The notes: generated by a model from the sequence alone, not told the origin. A stretch of 64,000 nucleotides of DNA from Leptospira sp. WS92.C1 (GCF_040833975.1 NZ_CP162131.1:107001-171000), one strand, 5' to 3'. Counted from the first letter of the stretch, positions 1 through 11,010 are shown. Program-made: numbers and translations.

Positions 1-373
1 CCTGAGGAAGTTTTTGCGCATACGATCCCATCACAAATCTCGCTACCTTAAGAAACACTTCCGTATCCACATACTGTCCTAAAACTTTTGCTGTGAACGA
101 ATTTTGATGTTCTGTCGAAAGTTCCGGTTTGGGAAAGAGTCGGTCTAGGGTTTCCAGGATCAACGTAGAATCACAAAATAAATCCGATCCGATTTGCAGA
201 ACCGGGGCTCTACGATATCCTCCGGTAAGAATGGTCAAATCCGGTTTCGGCAACGTCGCCGGTGTGATCACCGATAACCAATCGATCTGTTTAAAACCTA
301 AAAAGAGTCTGACTTTTTCCGAATACGGAGACGCCGGATAGTGATGAAGAATGATTTCGGATTGAGTTGTCAT
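1..373 (-). CDS. Glutathione S-transferase-like protein, N-terminal part
   Basis: The reverse strand reads in frame from an ATG at 373 to the window edge, so the 3' end is missing. The first residues, MTTQSEIILHHYPASPYSEKV, are followed by a thioredoxin-fold stretch with RAPVLQIGSDLFCDSTLILE. That is the cis-proline plus glutathione-gamma-glutamyl site (PVLQ ... DST) seen in soluble glutathione S-transferases. SPYSEKVR occupies the position of the catalytic Ser/Tyr/Cys segment. Family membership is inferred from this pattern. Substrate and the C-terminal helical domain cannot be judged. Confidence 0.7.
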   Translation of the reverse strand, partial: MTTQSEIILHHYPASPYSEKVRLFLGFKQIDWLSVITPATLPKPDLTILTGGYRRAPVLQIGSDLFCDSTLILETLDRLFPKPELSTEHQNSFTAKVLGQYVDTEVFLKVARFVMGSYAQKLPQ

Positions 374-690
374 TCTTTAAAAGATTCAATATCGGTTTCG
401 AACGCACAAATCAAATTCTATTTAGAATGGAATTTAACGTAAGAAAAATAAAAACAATCTATAAAATAGGTTTTGTCCGTCGAAAACCTTATATCAGAAT
501 CTTCTAAAACAACGCTCTCACGAAAAGGCGAATTGACTCGATTTTAAGGGTTGAAACCGGTTTCTAATTCCGGTATCATCAAGAAAGATTCGAAGTTTTG
601 GAATTTCAGTTTTTGTTTGCAGGTTTTTAAGCCGATTGGTGTTTTAAGAATCCTGCTTGACCCTGGAAAAAAAAAATTTATACATTCCGC
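374..690. other. Divergent intergenic region
   Basis: This AT-rich gap lies between the divergent GST-like and PilZ-N-like genes and presumably holds both promoters. I see no RNA gene or substantial repeat. On the right side, TTGACC (657-662) and TATACA (679-684) are 16 bp apart and would place transcription start at about the ATG of the next gene. Confidence 0.4.
657..684 (+). promoter_or_regulatory. Candidate sigma70 promoter at the start of the PilZ-N-like gene
   Basis: TTGACC (657-662), a 16-bp A-rich spacer and TATACA (679-684) resemble a sigma70 promoter. The distance to the ATG at 691 leaves almost no 5' UTR, and no Shine-Dalgarno sequence is visible. Either the transcript is leaderless or these boxes are chance matches in an A-tract. 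Confidence 0.35.
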
Positions 691-2823
691 ATGTTCCTCT
701 TAGCGCAAGCACGCCCTATTTTAGTTTGGCCTGAATTTTCCTGGGTTCCGGTCATCAACGGAACTATTTTTGTGGTCCTTCTGGTGCTCGCCGGATACTA
801 TTTAGAAAAGCGATTTCGAAATTCCATCGAACGTCGCGCCTTTTTGAGAGCAAGAATTCTGAAACGTCTGCCTCTCAATGATTTAAACGGAAGAGATGTG
901 ATCCAGATTCATACGTTCTTGGATCACGCTTCCGTTTCCGTTCTGCAGAGGATTGCAGATTCCTCATCTTGGTTTCAAGAAGCCTTTTTGCCCGAGTTCG
1001 CTCACTATCTCGCACACCAGGGAGAGCTACCGGCTTGGAGAGACGTTCTCATTTTTAAACGATTGCAGCACCTGGTTCACGACTTGGGTCCTCATCCTAA
1101 GAAAATTCTTCCTGTGGTTTTTTTAACGGATGGAGAAGAAGCATTTCCGGGTTTTTTGTATTCGGGTATTCCTGGCGCTGATTTTGTTCAAAAATCTTTA
1201 CATGCAAAAGTATTCACAAAAAAACTCTATCATTCCTTTCCGGTATCACCCGGCGAAAAAATTCATGTGTTGTTTTCCGGAGAGGAAAAAGATTGGGTTC
1301 GTTTTGAAGCTACTGTTCTCAGTATCAAAACAAACGATATAGGAATTCAAGTTCATTCTGTTCCTGAAAAAGATCCGGAAAAAACAAGGATCTGGGGCGG
1401 CATTCAAATGGTGGGCGCCGGCGGAGAACAAGAAGACACCCCGCTTCCGGATGAATTTAAGGGAAGTCTTTCTCAGATTTTAAAATACGGGGGAATGGAT
1501 TCTTCTACGAACGGTGATATCCAAAGAAGAGTTCATGCTTTTAAGGAACATCCCGGTCTGGTTCGAAAGGAACACAAACCGGAGGAGATTCAAACCTTTA
1601 TCCAACTCTATGCCGCCTGTTATGCGAGATATCGATCCGACGTTTCTCCGATTCCAAAACCGGTGCTTCTTTTTTTGTATTTTTTCTTTTTGGATGAAAC
1701 GTTACTCTCTCCTTCCAGAATCGTGCAGTTGTATTCCACTCTGGAAAAATTAAGAAGTCGCGTTCAGGATTCCCATCCTTCTCATCATACCTTGGCCGTT
1801 TATCTGCTTCCGGAATGGCTGGGTCTGATTCTTGCCGGTAAAAAAACTCCTTCTAAAAATCATCTCGCTCAGTCTTACGAACAGGTAAAGGCTTCGATTG
1901 TAAGAAGAACCGGAACCGACGAATTTGAAACTCAAAGTGGAATCGCCGATCTTTTGCATCTTTTGGATTGGGAACTGAGCAATCTACTGTTTAACGGGCT
2001 CATCGGAGTTTCCTCCAACCCGAATCTTGCCTATCCGATTCTTTCCGAAGATCAAATGTATGGAGAGACGGATTCCTTTTTAATTACTCCAGAAAAATTG
2101 AATGCGGTTGTGGATTACGTTCATAAAATCGATAGACATCTTTTTTATAGGCAGATCTCTTTTGAACCGGAACAAAGTCCGGGCAAACCGGAACTTGCGA
2201 TGAAGGAAATTTTTCCGGATTGTATCATCCTTCCGGTTTTTGGGAACAGAGGAGTTCTCTGGCAGGAAATTACCGCCGGTTTGACTTCGAGAGGTAGGCT
2301 TGTGTTTCCGCAGGTTTTGAATGAAAACGTCACTCTTGCTATTACGAGAACTCTCGGAGAATTTCGATGGGAGATGGAGAGAACCGTTCGAGGCAGAAAG
2401 TGGAAGGATTCTTCCCCTCCTTCTCTAACGTCCGAATATTATCTTTATCTGGAGAATTATCGAAAGTCTCCTGCAATGACTCCGGACGCAAAAAAAACTG
2501 TCGATCAGCAAATGACAAAATATCGTAAAAATTTGAAGGATATGTTTAGCTCTGATTATTCGTATTGGATTCTTTTTGAATCCTCCGGAAAACTTCGTCT
2601 CAATCGGGTTTCAAGGGATATTCTCAATCGATATGTCCCGTTTTCTCCGTCGACCCGGGCCGAGTTGCAGAAACATCCCATTCTCAAAGAATCAATGGAT
2701 TCTTTCGAGGCAAGAAAACGAAGACTGGTATCCGGGATCAAAAAAAGATACAACCCTTACTTTCAGACAGGAAACGTTCCGGTAGAAGTTTTGGAAACGA
2801 TACAGTTTTTCGAAGAAATGTAA
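691..2823 (+). CDS. PilZ-N/YcgR-like membrane-anchored protein, 710 aa
   Basis: An N-terminal hydrophobic segment (about residues 14-38) is followed by a basic stretch, so the protein is probably anchored in the inner membrane with a large cytoplasmic part. Around residues 185-230 the pattern GEKIHVLFSG ... FEATVLSIKTNDIGIQV resembles the beta-barrel module found N-terminal to PilZ domains in flagellar-brake (YcgR) proteins, which suggests a c-di-GMP-linked role. I do not see the RxxxR and D/NxSxxG c-di-GMP motifs clearly. The C-terminal half is not recognised. The gene stands alone, between a divergent GST-like gene and a convergent STAS-like gene. Confidence 0.5.
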   Translation: MFLLAQARPILVWPEFSWVPVINGTIFVVLLVLAGYYLEKRFRNSIERRAFLRARILKRLPLNDLNGRDVIQIHTFLDHASVSVLQRIADSSSWFQEAFLPEFAHYLAHQGELPAWRDVLIFKRLQHLVHDLGPHPKKILPVVFLTDGEEAFPGFLYSGIPGADFVQKSLHAKVFTKKLYHSFPVSPGEKIHVLFSGEEKDWVRFEATVLSIKTNDIGIQVHSVPEKDPEKTRIWGGIQMVGAGGEQEDTPLPDEFKGSLSQILKYGGMDSSTNGDIQRRVHAFKEHPGLVRKEHKPEEIQTFIQLYAACYARYRSDVSPIPKPVLLFLYFFFLDETLLSPSRIVQLYSTLEKLRSRVQDSHPSHHTLAVYLLPEWLGLILAGKKTPSKNHLAQSYEQVKASIVRRTGTDEFETQSGIADLLHLLDWELSNLLFNGLIGVSSNPNLAYPILSEDQMYGETDSFLITPEKLNAVVDYVHKIDRHLFYRQISFEPEQSPGKPELAMKEIFPDCIILPVFGNRGVLWQEITAGLTSRGRLVFPQVLNENVTLAITRTLGEFRWEMERTVRGRKWKDSSPPSLTSEYYLYLENYRKSPAMTPDAKKTVDQQMTKYRKNLKDMFSSDYSYWILFESSGKLRLNRVSRDILNRYVPFSPSTRAELQKHPILKESMDSFEARKRRLVSGIKKRYNPYFQTGNVPVEVLETIQFFEEM

Positions 2824-2828
2824 GAATA

Positions 2829-3302
2829 TTATAATAATCTTTCAAATGAAGCGGTTCTAAATTCCTTTGTAAGAAAAAATTTGGATCCGCAGACGGGACA
2901 CCCGTAATTTCCGGAAGTCTGAACTTTTAAAAGATGAAAACAATTGGGACAGTTTATCAAAACAGAGGAGCCTTCCGAAAATCCGTCGTCTTTGAATTCA
3001 GAAGTCGATGAGATTAGAAACTTTTTTGCGGATTCGCGATCTGGAAAAACGGCGATTCCTTTTTGACCCTGAGCTGAAAGATCGATTCCGTCCGGCACGG
3101 AACAGAGCGCAAATTTTGCGTTTGAGAATTTTTCCGGAAGGCGATTTAATATCGACGCTCCTTCCAGAGTGGCGGAATTCAGGCCGGCAGAATCAAGAAG
3201 AATTCGGTGAGGGGCTTCCGCTAATTCTTCCAATTTGGAAAGCAGTGCCTCTCCCAATTTAAAGTCTAAATCTCCTTGGAGGTTGATGATAATTTCTTTC
3301 AA
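2829..3302 (-). CDS. STAS-like domain protein with C-terminal zinc ribbon
   Basis: The first ~100 residues (LKEIIINLQGDLDFKLGEAL ... RILLDSAGLNSATLEGASIL) have the beta-alpha layout of anti-sigma-factor antagonist (STAS) domains. The C-terminus carries two CxxC pairs, CPNC and CPVC, about 17 residues apart, a zinc ribbon. I chose the TTG at 3302, which has an AGGA 5 bases upstream. An upstream TTG at 3410 would add 36 residues of poorly conserved look. No phosphorylatable Ser is obvious, so it may be a structural or protein-binding STAS. It converges on the preceding gene and diverges from the capD-like operon. Confidence 0.5.
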   Translation of the reverse strand: MKEIIINLQGDLDFKLGEALLSKLEELAEAPHRILLDSAGLNSATLEGASILNRLPEKFSNAKFALCSVPDGIDLSAQGQKGIAVFPDRESAKKFLISSTSEFKDDGFSEGSSVLINCPNCFHLLKVQTSGNYGCPVCGSKFFLTKEFRTASFERLL

Positions 3303-3451
3303 AGGCGTCCTGGTATAAAACCGATTTATTCTACTCTTTGAGTGGGGCAAGAAAAGAATTTGTGCAACACATTTTTCAATTCGACTAAAAATCGGAGTGA
3401 TCCATTTCAAAAAGATTGGACTTTTCGGAACGAAAGGATTTTATTTCCTAC

Positions 3452-5350
3452 ATGCTCGGTAAGTGGAATCGAAGAATGTGGATCTTTCCATTGGACCTCA
3501 TATTCATGGGGATCTCATTTTTTTTAGCGCATTGGATCCGCTTTGAATCCCTGATTTTTCTATTCCCTCCGGAACGATTTTTTACTTCTCTGGTGATCGT
3601 GGTCGGAGTCCGCGCCGGTGTTTTTATTCTTTCTGATATTTACAGATCCATCTGGGCATATGCCTCCATTCATGACCTTGTCGAAATTATCAAAGTCACT
3701 CTGCTTTCTTCTCTTGTTTCTACGACCGCTCTTTTATTTTACAATCGATTTGAGCAGATTTCGAGAATGGTTCCGATTCTGGACACTCTCCTGCTTCTTA
3801 GCTTTCTTTGTATCCGCAGTTTTTCCTGGAGAGTGTTCCGGGATCAGTACATTCTAAAAAAAGCACAGGAAGAAGGAGAACCTACTTTGATTTTGGGCGC
3901 GGGAAAGATAGGCGCTACCCTGCTTTCTGAAATCCGTCGACACAACGAGCTGAAACTAAATCCCGTCGGGTTTTTGGATGATGATACCCAGAAAATCGGA
4001 GCTCACATTCAAGGTGTTCCGATTCTTGCAAAGATCGATCAAGCAGAACAGATCATCAGTCAATTTGGTGTAAAACAGGTGATCATTGCGATTACCAACC
4101 CCGACGGACAACTGATCAGCCGTTTGATTCGTTCCTTTGAAAATACGGACGTAAAGTTCAAAATTCTTCCTTCCTTGGGTTCCTTATTTTTTGATTCGCC
4201 GAAATTGCATCAACTCAGAGAAGTTCAGGTGGAAGATCTGTTGGGTCGTTCTGTTGTGGATTTGGAAATCGAATCGATCCGTTCTTATTTAAAAGGAAAG
4301 TGTATTCTTGTCACTGGAGCTGGAGGATCGATTGGGAGCGAAATCTGTAGACAGATTGCGGTTTTTGAACCGGCTCGAATCCTTCTTTTGGACGCCGCCG
4401 AAACGCCGTTATACGAAATTGAGTATGAGCTCAAAAAAAAGCTTGAGGGACAAAACATAGAAATCGTTCCGATCATCACTGACGTTAAAAACCTTTCGCG
4501 GGTCAGCTCGGTGTTTGAAAAACATTCTCCCCAGGTTGTATTTCACTCGGCGGCTTACAAACACGTTCCTATGATGGAAATCAATCCCACGGAAGCGGTG
4601 ATGAATAACGTGCTCGGTACAAAAAACATGGCCGATATTTCCAGACTTTCCGGTGTGGAACGTTTTGTTCTGATCTCCACGGATAAGGCGGTCAATCCGG
4701 TCAATATCATGGGGGCTTCTAAACGTGTAGCGGAATTGTATCTTCAGCATATATCGAGAGAAACAAAAACGAAGTTTATCACGGTTCGATTCGGAAATGT
4801 TCTCGGTTCGAACGGCTCCGTAATTCCTAGATTCCGGGAACAGATCGCCAAGGGGGGCCCGGTTACGGTGACACATCCCGATGTGATTCGTTACTTTATG
4901 ACCATTCCGGAAGCGACTCAGCTTGTACTCCAAGCCGGAAGTATGGGAGAATGTGGGGAGATTTTTATTTTAGAAATGGGTGAGCCTGTAAGAATTCTAA
5001 ATCTTGCGGAAGAAATGATCCGCCTTTGCGGACTTCGGCCTCACGTGGATATTCCGATCGAATATACCGGACTCAGACCGGGAGAGAAATTATTCGAAGA
5101 ACTTCTTTTGGATTTGGAAGGAATCAAAAAAACGCATCATCCCAAAATCAAAATTGCAGCCCCTTTGGAGAATCCGGAAGCAACCACTTTTATCGCGAGA
5201 TTCAACGAGCTTCTTGTTGCGGGTAGAACGAATAAGGATAAAGAGATCTTTCTTGCGTTTAAGGCCTTGGTCCCTGAGTATAAAATTCACGCAGATTATC
5301 TCAACGAGGCAAAAGTAGAACCTCTAAATCAGAATTTTAAGAATGGATAA
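3452..5350 (+). CDS. CapD/WbpM-type nucleotide-sugar 4,6-dehydratase, membrane-bound
   Basis: The protein begins with about four membrane segments (to residue ~120) and continues with a first Rossmann-like domain (GAGKIG at ~149-154, CoA-binding-3 type). The catalytic SDR domain has GAGGSIGSE at ~289-297, SAAYKHVP, and STDK at ~409-412 with MxxxK (Met420, Lys424) in place of YxxxK. That layout is typical of large WbpM/CapD UDP-GlcNAc dehydratases, which start UDP-sugar synthesis for O-antigen or capsule. The start is uncertain: ATG 3452 has a distant AAGGA, while an in-frame TTG at 3416 adds 12 residues. It overlaps the next gene by 8 bases, so they are probably co-translated. Confidence 0.85.
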   Translation: MLGKWNRRMWIFPLDLIFMGISFFLAHWIRFESLIFLFPPERFFTSLVIVVGVRAGVFILSDIYRSIWAYASIHDLVEIIKVTLLSSLVSTTALLFYNRFEQISRMVPILDTLLLLSFLCIRSFSWRVFRDQYILKKAQEEGEPTLILGAGKIGATLLSEIRRHNELKLNPVGFLDDDTQKIGAHIQGVPILAKIDQAEQIISQFGVKQVIIAITNPDGQLISRLIRSFENTDVKFKILPSLGSLFFDSPKLHQLREVQVEDLLGRSVVDLEIESIRSYLKGKCILVTGAGGSIGSEICRQIAVFEPARILLLDAAETPLYEIEYELKKKLEGQNIEIVPIITDVKNLSRVSSVFEKHSPQVVFHSAAYKHVPMMEINPTEAVMNNVLGTKNMADISRLSGVERFVLISTDKAVNPVNIMGASKRVAELYLQHISRETKTKFITVRFGNVLGSNGSVIPRFREQIAKGGPVTVTHPDVIRYFMTIPEATQLVLQAGSMGECGEIFILEMGEPVRILNLAEEMIRLCGLRPHVDIPIEYTGLRPGEKLFEELLLDLEGIKKTHHPKIKIAAPLENPEATTFIARFNELLVAGRTNKDKEIFLAFKALVPEYKIHADYLNEAKVEPLNQNFKNG

Positions 5351-5815
5351 ACAGAATCTAAAAGACGAAATTCTGAGTCTCAGAAAATTCAAACGACAAT
5401 TATTCGATCTTTATTGGGATCAATTCGGAACGTTTTTTCTACACGCACTTCCTCATCCTAAACTTGCAATCGGTAAACGCGGATTAGTCGGTGACGAAAA
5501 AGAGGCCGGTATTGTTCTCGTTTTTAGTCCTAAGGGCGGGGTTCGCAATCTGGATCTTCAGGAAGAATGGATCTACGCCGAACTCCAATTTGGTTATACT
5601 TGGGAGGAACTCTTTATTCCTTGGGATTGTATTCTGCGCTATTTTGATAAAACACAACAAACTTTGACAAATATGAAAGTTTTTACTACTGAAGCGGAGA
5701 TTCTAAAACAACTTTCACCGAGTGAAAAAACGGCTTTAACAGAGAAAAAAGAGGGTGAGACGAAGGATGATAAATCCAACGTGATTCAAGTGGATTTTGG
5801 GAGTAAATCGAAACA

Positions 5816-5819
<4 letters not shown>
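5343..5819 (+). CDS. SspB-like ClpXP adaptor protein
   Basis: This 158-aa protein has the SspB layout: an N-terminal helix, a beta-rich domain with GIVLVFSPKGGVRNLDLQEE and a following FGYTWEELFIPWDCILRYF (compare the SspB pattern IVLNIxPxAVxNLxL ... FGG ... VPxxAVLAIY). An acidic/polar linker follows, then a short hydrophobic C-terminus, NVIQVDFGSK, in the position of the ClpX-binding tail. SspB delivers ssrA-tagged and other substrates to ClpXP. Assignment is by pattern only and the family is divergent in spirochaetes. It overlaps both neighbours (8 and 4 bases), so it is translated with the dehydratase and the permease, an unexpected context. Confidence 0.55.
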
Positions 5820-7426
<1,607 letters not shown>

Positions 7427-7469
7427 TACGATTGTAGCTGAGAAAAATGCAGAATGTACCTAGAATCGG

Positions 7470-7517
7470 CGCTTCGCTTTCTACGGATCGCTCAGCGGAT
7501 CGCAAAACGGCGCGCGT
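7470..7517 (+). repeat. Intergenic repeat unit 1, copy A
   Basis: The ~48-bp unit begins GCGCTTCGCTTTCTACGGAT and ends in CGCAAAACGGCGCGCGTT. It recurs at 7819-7867 with only a handful of substitutions. It includes the direct repeat GGATCGC-TCAGC-GGATCGC and the small inverted repeat CGC-TCA-GCG. Origin and function are unknown. Confidence 0.7.
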
Positions 7518-7531
7518 TAAAAAACTCAGGC

Positions 7532-7581
7532 ACAACGCTTCCGGAAACTCAATGTTTTGCTCTCTATGGATCGCAAAACAG
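7532..7581 (+). repeat. Intergenic repeat unit 2, copy A
   Basis: CAACGCTTCCGGAAACTCAA followed by TGTTTTGCTCTCT matches CAACGTTTCCGGAAACTCAG-TGTTTTGCTCTCT at 7778-7810. In both places it sits beside a unit-1-like sequence, which suggests a composite element that was duplicated and has decayed. A shorter version (CAACACAACGCTTCC) lies at about 7600. Confidence 0.6.
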
Positions 7582-7777
7582 GGTCTTCTTGAAAAAACTC
7601 AACACAACGCTTCCTATGGGGCGCGTTGTGGATCGAAATCGGAGAATTTTAGGTCTAAGGATTTGTAGAGATAAAAGAATGAGTTAACTATTTTACACGA
7701 ATGGGATACGATCAATCCCTTCCGGATTCAACGTCGCCGTTTTATACGGTGGCTTGCAATGGTTGATAAACTCATAC

Positions 7778-7867
7778 AACGTTTCCGGAAACTCAGTGTT
7801 TTGCTCTCTGAACTCAAGCGCTTCGCTTTCTATGGATCGCTCAGCGGGTTGCAAAACAGGCGTGTGT
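7778..7867 (+). repeat. Composite intergenic repeat, second copy (units 2 and 1)
   Basis: Unit 2 (7778-7810) is followed directly by unit 1 (7819-7867), reading GCGCTTCGCTTTCTATGGAT and then CGCTCAGCGGG-TTGCAAAAC. Compared with copy A, ATCGCAA has become GTTGCAA, which creates a TTGCAA hexamer exactly where the htpX -35 box is expected. Confidence 0.65.
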
Positions 7868-7877
7868 TGTATATAAT
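7849..7877 (+). promoter_or_regulatory. Probable sigma70 promoter of htpX
   Basis: TTGCAA (7849-7854), a 17-bp spacer and a perfect TATAAT (7872-7877) precede the htpX ATG by about 27 bases, with AAGGAG between. The -35 hexamer lies inside the right-hand repeat copy. Confidence 0.6.
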
Positions 7878-7903
7878 ATTATTGAATTTAAGGAGAAACC
7901 AAA

Positions 7904-8791
7904 ATGTGGTTTAAACGAATTGGGTTGTTTTTACTGACAAATCTTCTCGTAGTAGTTACGATATCGATCGTAACTACTGTTCTGGGAATCGGGCCTTATC
8001 TGGATGCAAATGGGCTTAACCTGAGTTCCTTAGTCGTATTCTGTTTGATTTGGGGAATGGGCGGTTCCTTCGTATCGCTTCTTCTTTCCAAGTTTATGGC
8101 AAAGACGATGATGGGCGTGAAGGTTATCAACCCTCAATCCGCATCCGGGGTCGAAAGAGAATTGTATTCCAGAGTGGAAAGACTCGCAAGAACCGCGAAC
8201 ATTCCAATGCCGGAAGTGGGCATTTATCATTCTTCGGAAGTAAACGCATTTGCCACAGGTCCTTCTAAATCCAGTTCGCTTGTCGCCGTCTCCAGCGGAT
8301 TATTGCAGGTGATGGACAGTACCGAAGTGGAAGGTGTTTTGGCACACGAACTCGCCCACGTTGCAAACGGAGATATGGTTACCATGACTCTGGTGCAGGG
8401 CGTAGTTAACGCTTTCGTAATGTTCTTTTCCAGGATCATCAGTTATGCATTGAGCACGATGGTTAAGGAGGAAATGCAATTCACCGTACGTTTGGTGTCC
8501 AATATCGTTTTGAGTATTTTGTTTAGTATCCTCGGATCGATCGTAGTCGCCTACTTTTCTAGAACCAGAGAATACCGTGCGGATGCGGGTGGAGCGAAGT
8601 TCGCAGGTCGTCAAAGTATGATTGCCGCGCTTGAAAAACTGAGAAGGACGTATGAGGCACCCGAAGACGAAAGGGGCGGAGAAGCTTTTGCTACGATGAA
8701 GATATCCGGACATAGCAAATGGTTGTCCTTATTTTCAACTCACCCTCCTTTAGAAGCTCGAATTGCCGCGCTTAAAAATTCAGGATACTAA
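7904..8791 (+). CDS. htpX: Membrane zinc metalloprotease HtpX (M48B)
   Basis: HtpX degrades misfolded membrane proteins at the inner membrane, working with FtsH in other bacteria. The 295-aa protein has two N-terminal membrane segments, the zinc site HELAH at 148-152, two further hydrophobic segments, and the downstream EYRADAGGAKFAG that supplies the third zinc ligand. Length and order match the family closely. AAGGAG lies 9 bases before the ATG. It is a single-gene unit, promoter at 7849-7877 and terminator at 8823-8850. Confidence 0.95.
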   Translation: MWFKRIGLFLLTNLLVVVTISIVTTVLGIGPYLDANGLNLSSLVVFCLIWGMGGSFVSLLLSKFMAKTMMGVKVINPQSASGVERELYSRVERLARTANIPMPEVGIYHSSEVNAFATGPSKSSSLVAVSSGLLQVMDSTEVEGVLAHELAHVANGDMVTMTLVQGVVNAFVMFFSRIISYALSTMVKEEMQFTVRLVSNIVLSILFSILGSIVVAYFSRTREYRADAGGAKFAGRQSMIAALEKLRRTYEAPEDERGGEAFATMKISGHSKWLSLFSTHPPLEARIAALKNSGY

Positions 8792-8822
8792 GATCTTAGA
8801 TCCGATTGACTTTTTGAAATTT

Positions 8823-8850
8823 AGCCCGGGTTTTTTTACCGGGCTTTTCT
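8823..8850 (+). terminator. Rho-independent terminator after htpX
   Basis: AGCCCGG (8823-8829) pairs perfectly with CCGGGCT (8839-8845) around a T-rich loop and is followed by TTTCTTT. It lies about 30 bases after the htpX stop codon. Confidence 0.85.
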
Positions 8851-8874
8851 TTATTCGAAATAAAAAAGAATTGT

Positions 8875-8902
8875 TTGAAATCTCTCCGACTTTTTGTATA
8901 GA
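8875..8902 (+). promoter_or_regulatory. Probable apt promoter
   Basis: TTGAAA (8875-8880), a 16-bp spacer and TATAGA (8897-8902) lie 36 bases upstream of the apt ATG and just after the htpX terminator. Confidence 0.5.
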
Positions 8903-8918
8903 ACCCGTAAATTAAATT

Positions 8919-9471
<553 letters not shown>

Positions 9472-9507
9472 AAAATTCTGAAATTCGAATATTCTTTGGA
9501 GGATCCA

Positions 9508-11010
9508 TTGACGGCTAATCTATCCGATTTTTTTAGAATTGGAATCAAAAAACATTCCAAACTTCTTTTTCTCTCTGTTTTTTTGTTTTTACAAACGCAG
9601 ACGAACGCGGTCGAAGGCCCTCTATCATTTGACGAACTCCGAAAAGGAGTCGTTCAGATCCGGGTTTATTCTCAATCCGTAAATCCGTTTTCACCTTGGA
9701 CCACGGATCCGGTCCGCGCGGGTTCCGGAACGGGTTTTCTGATCGGGAACAAACGGATCGTTACAAATGCTCACGTAATCTCGAACGCCAAGTTTGTCCA
9801 AGTGCAGAGATACAATCAAACCGAGTGGTATGGCGTCAAAATTCTTCATATCGCACACGACTGTGATCTCGCAGTTTTGGAAGCGGAGAATCCCGAATTC
9901 TATAAGGATTCGAGAGACTTACAACTCGGTGAAATTCCGGAACTCAATTCTCCATTGATCGTAGTTGGTTATCCGATCGGAGGAAATAAGGTTTCCGTGA
10001 CTCGAGGAATCGTTTCGAGAAAGGATCAGTCGGTTTATTCTCATCCCGCCGTAGACAGTCATTTGGTTTTGCAAGTGGATGCCGCCATCAATCCAGGAAA
10101 CTCAGGGGGACCTGCGATTCAGGACGATAAGGTGGTGGGTGTAGCGTTTCAAGTCGCTACCAAGGGTGAGAATATCGGATATCTGATTCCGACAAACGTT
10201 ATCCGACATTTTTTGACGGACATTGAAGACGGTAAATATGACGGGTATGTGGAGCTGGGTGTTCGGACTCTCAATTCGTTTAATCTTTCTCTGCGAAAGG
10301 CAAAAGGGATTCCGGATTCTTTGGAAGGTGTGTTTGTTTCTAGGGTATTAAAAAACGGTTCCGCCGAAAAATATCTCAAAGAAGGGGATTTTCTGACGGA
10401 GATCGACGGAAACCCGATCGGCAAAAACGGAACGGTCATGCAGGATCGGGACGCACGAGTGGACTTTGTGGAAATCGTGGACAACAAACACGCGGGAGAT
10501 AAAATCTCTTTCAAACTTTTCAGAGACGGAAAGGAAATGAGCGTAACGTTCCCTGCCCTTCGTATGCCTGATTTCGATTTTATGAGAAATCAATACGACA
10601 AGCCTTATGACTTTGCGATGATCGGCGGATTGCTTTTTCAGGAGATGTCCAGAGATTTGATCACGAGTTGGAGCAGAGGCGGGAATACCTCGGGTGGGAG
10701 TCAGCTTTTATATCGGTTTTTCTATTTTATCGAAGACGGACTCAATCGAAAAAAAAAGACGGACGTGGTTTTGTATCGAAAACTTTCTCATCCGGTGAAT
10801 TCTTCCTCGGACTATTTTGTAAATTTGGTTTTAGAATCCGTAAACGGAATTCCTGTCAATCAGCTTGGGGATTTACAAAAAATTCTCAGTCAATCCAAGG
10901 AAAAATATCTACGTCTGAAATTTTTAGACGTGCATGTCCCTTTGATTTTAGATCGCGAAGACGCGGAAAAGGCGGACGCAAAGATCCGCAAGACATACGG
11001 TCTGGAATAG
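9508..11010 (+). CDS. Exported trypsin-like serine protease with PDZ domain (HtrA/Deg-like)
   Basis: I start the gene at TTG 9508 because GGAGG lies five bases upstream; a TTG at 9496 would overlap that site. A signal peptide follows (basic IKKHSK, hydrophobic core, cleavage near TNA-VEG, ~34). The catalytic triad of S1C proteases is intact: His89 in TNAHV, Asp120 in CDLAVLE, Ser199 in NPGNSGGPA. A PDZ-like region (~280-340) contains GVFVSRVLKNGSAEKYLKEG, and a second divergent PDZ-like region lies near the C-terminus. It probably does quality control or processing in the periplasm. At 500 aa it is similar in length to DegP. The next gene is its inactive paralogue, 14 bases downstream. Confidence 0.85.
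   Translation: MTANLSDFFRIGIKKHSKLLFLSVFLFLQTQTNAVEGPLSFDELRKGVVQIRVYSQSVNPFSPWTTDPVRAGSGTGFLIGNKRIVTNAHVISNAKFVQVQRYNQTEWYGVKILHIAHDCDLAVLEAENPEFYKDSRDLQLGEIPELNSPLIVVGYPIGGNKVSVTRGIVSRKDQSVYSHPAVDSHLVLQVDAAINPGNSGGPAIQDDKVVGVAFQVATKGENIGYLIPTNVIRHFLTDIEDGKYDGYVELGVRTLNSFNLSLRKAKGIPDSLEGVFVSRVLKNGSAEKYLKEGDFLTEIDGNPIGKNGTVMQDRDARVDFVEIVDNKHAGDKISFKLFRDGKEMSVTFPALRMPDFDFMRNQYDKPYDFAMIGGLLFQEMSRDLITSWSRGGNTSGGSQLLYRFFYFIEDGLNRKKKTDVVLYRKLSHPVNSSSDYFVNLVLESVNGIPVNQLGDLQKILSQSKEKYLRLKFLDVHVPLILDREDAEKADAKIRKTYGLE

Larger units (their letters stand above)
7427..7903. other. Gene-free gap with degenerate intergenic repeats
   Basis: This 477-bp gap before htpX contains no convincing gene; the short reading frames lack ribosome sites and are built from repeat units. 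It holds two ~48-bp copies of one unit and two copies of a second unit (see the repeat entries), interspersed with unique sequence. The right end supplies the htpX promoter. Confidence 0.6.

Noticed and set aside
129..341. 70-codon forward open frame
   Set aside because: It lies antisense to the GST-like gene, which has the recognisable domain pattern and a proper ATG; the forward frame has none.
4409..4933. 174-codon reverse open frame inside the dehydratase gene
   Set aside because: It is a shadow of a well-supported gene with intact catalytic motifs.
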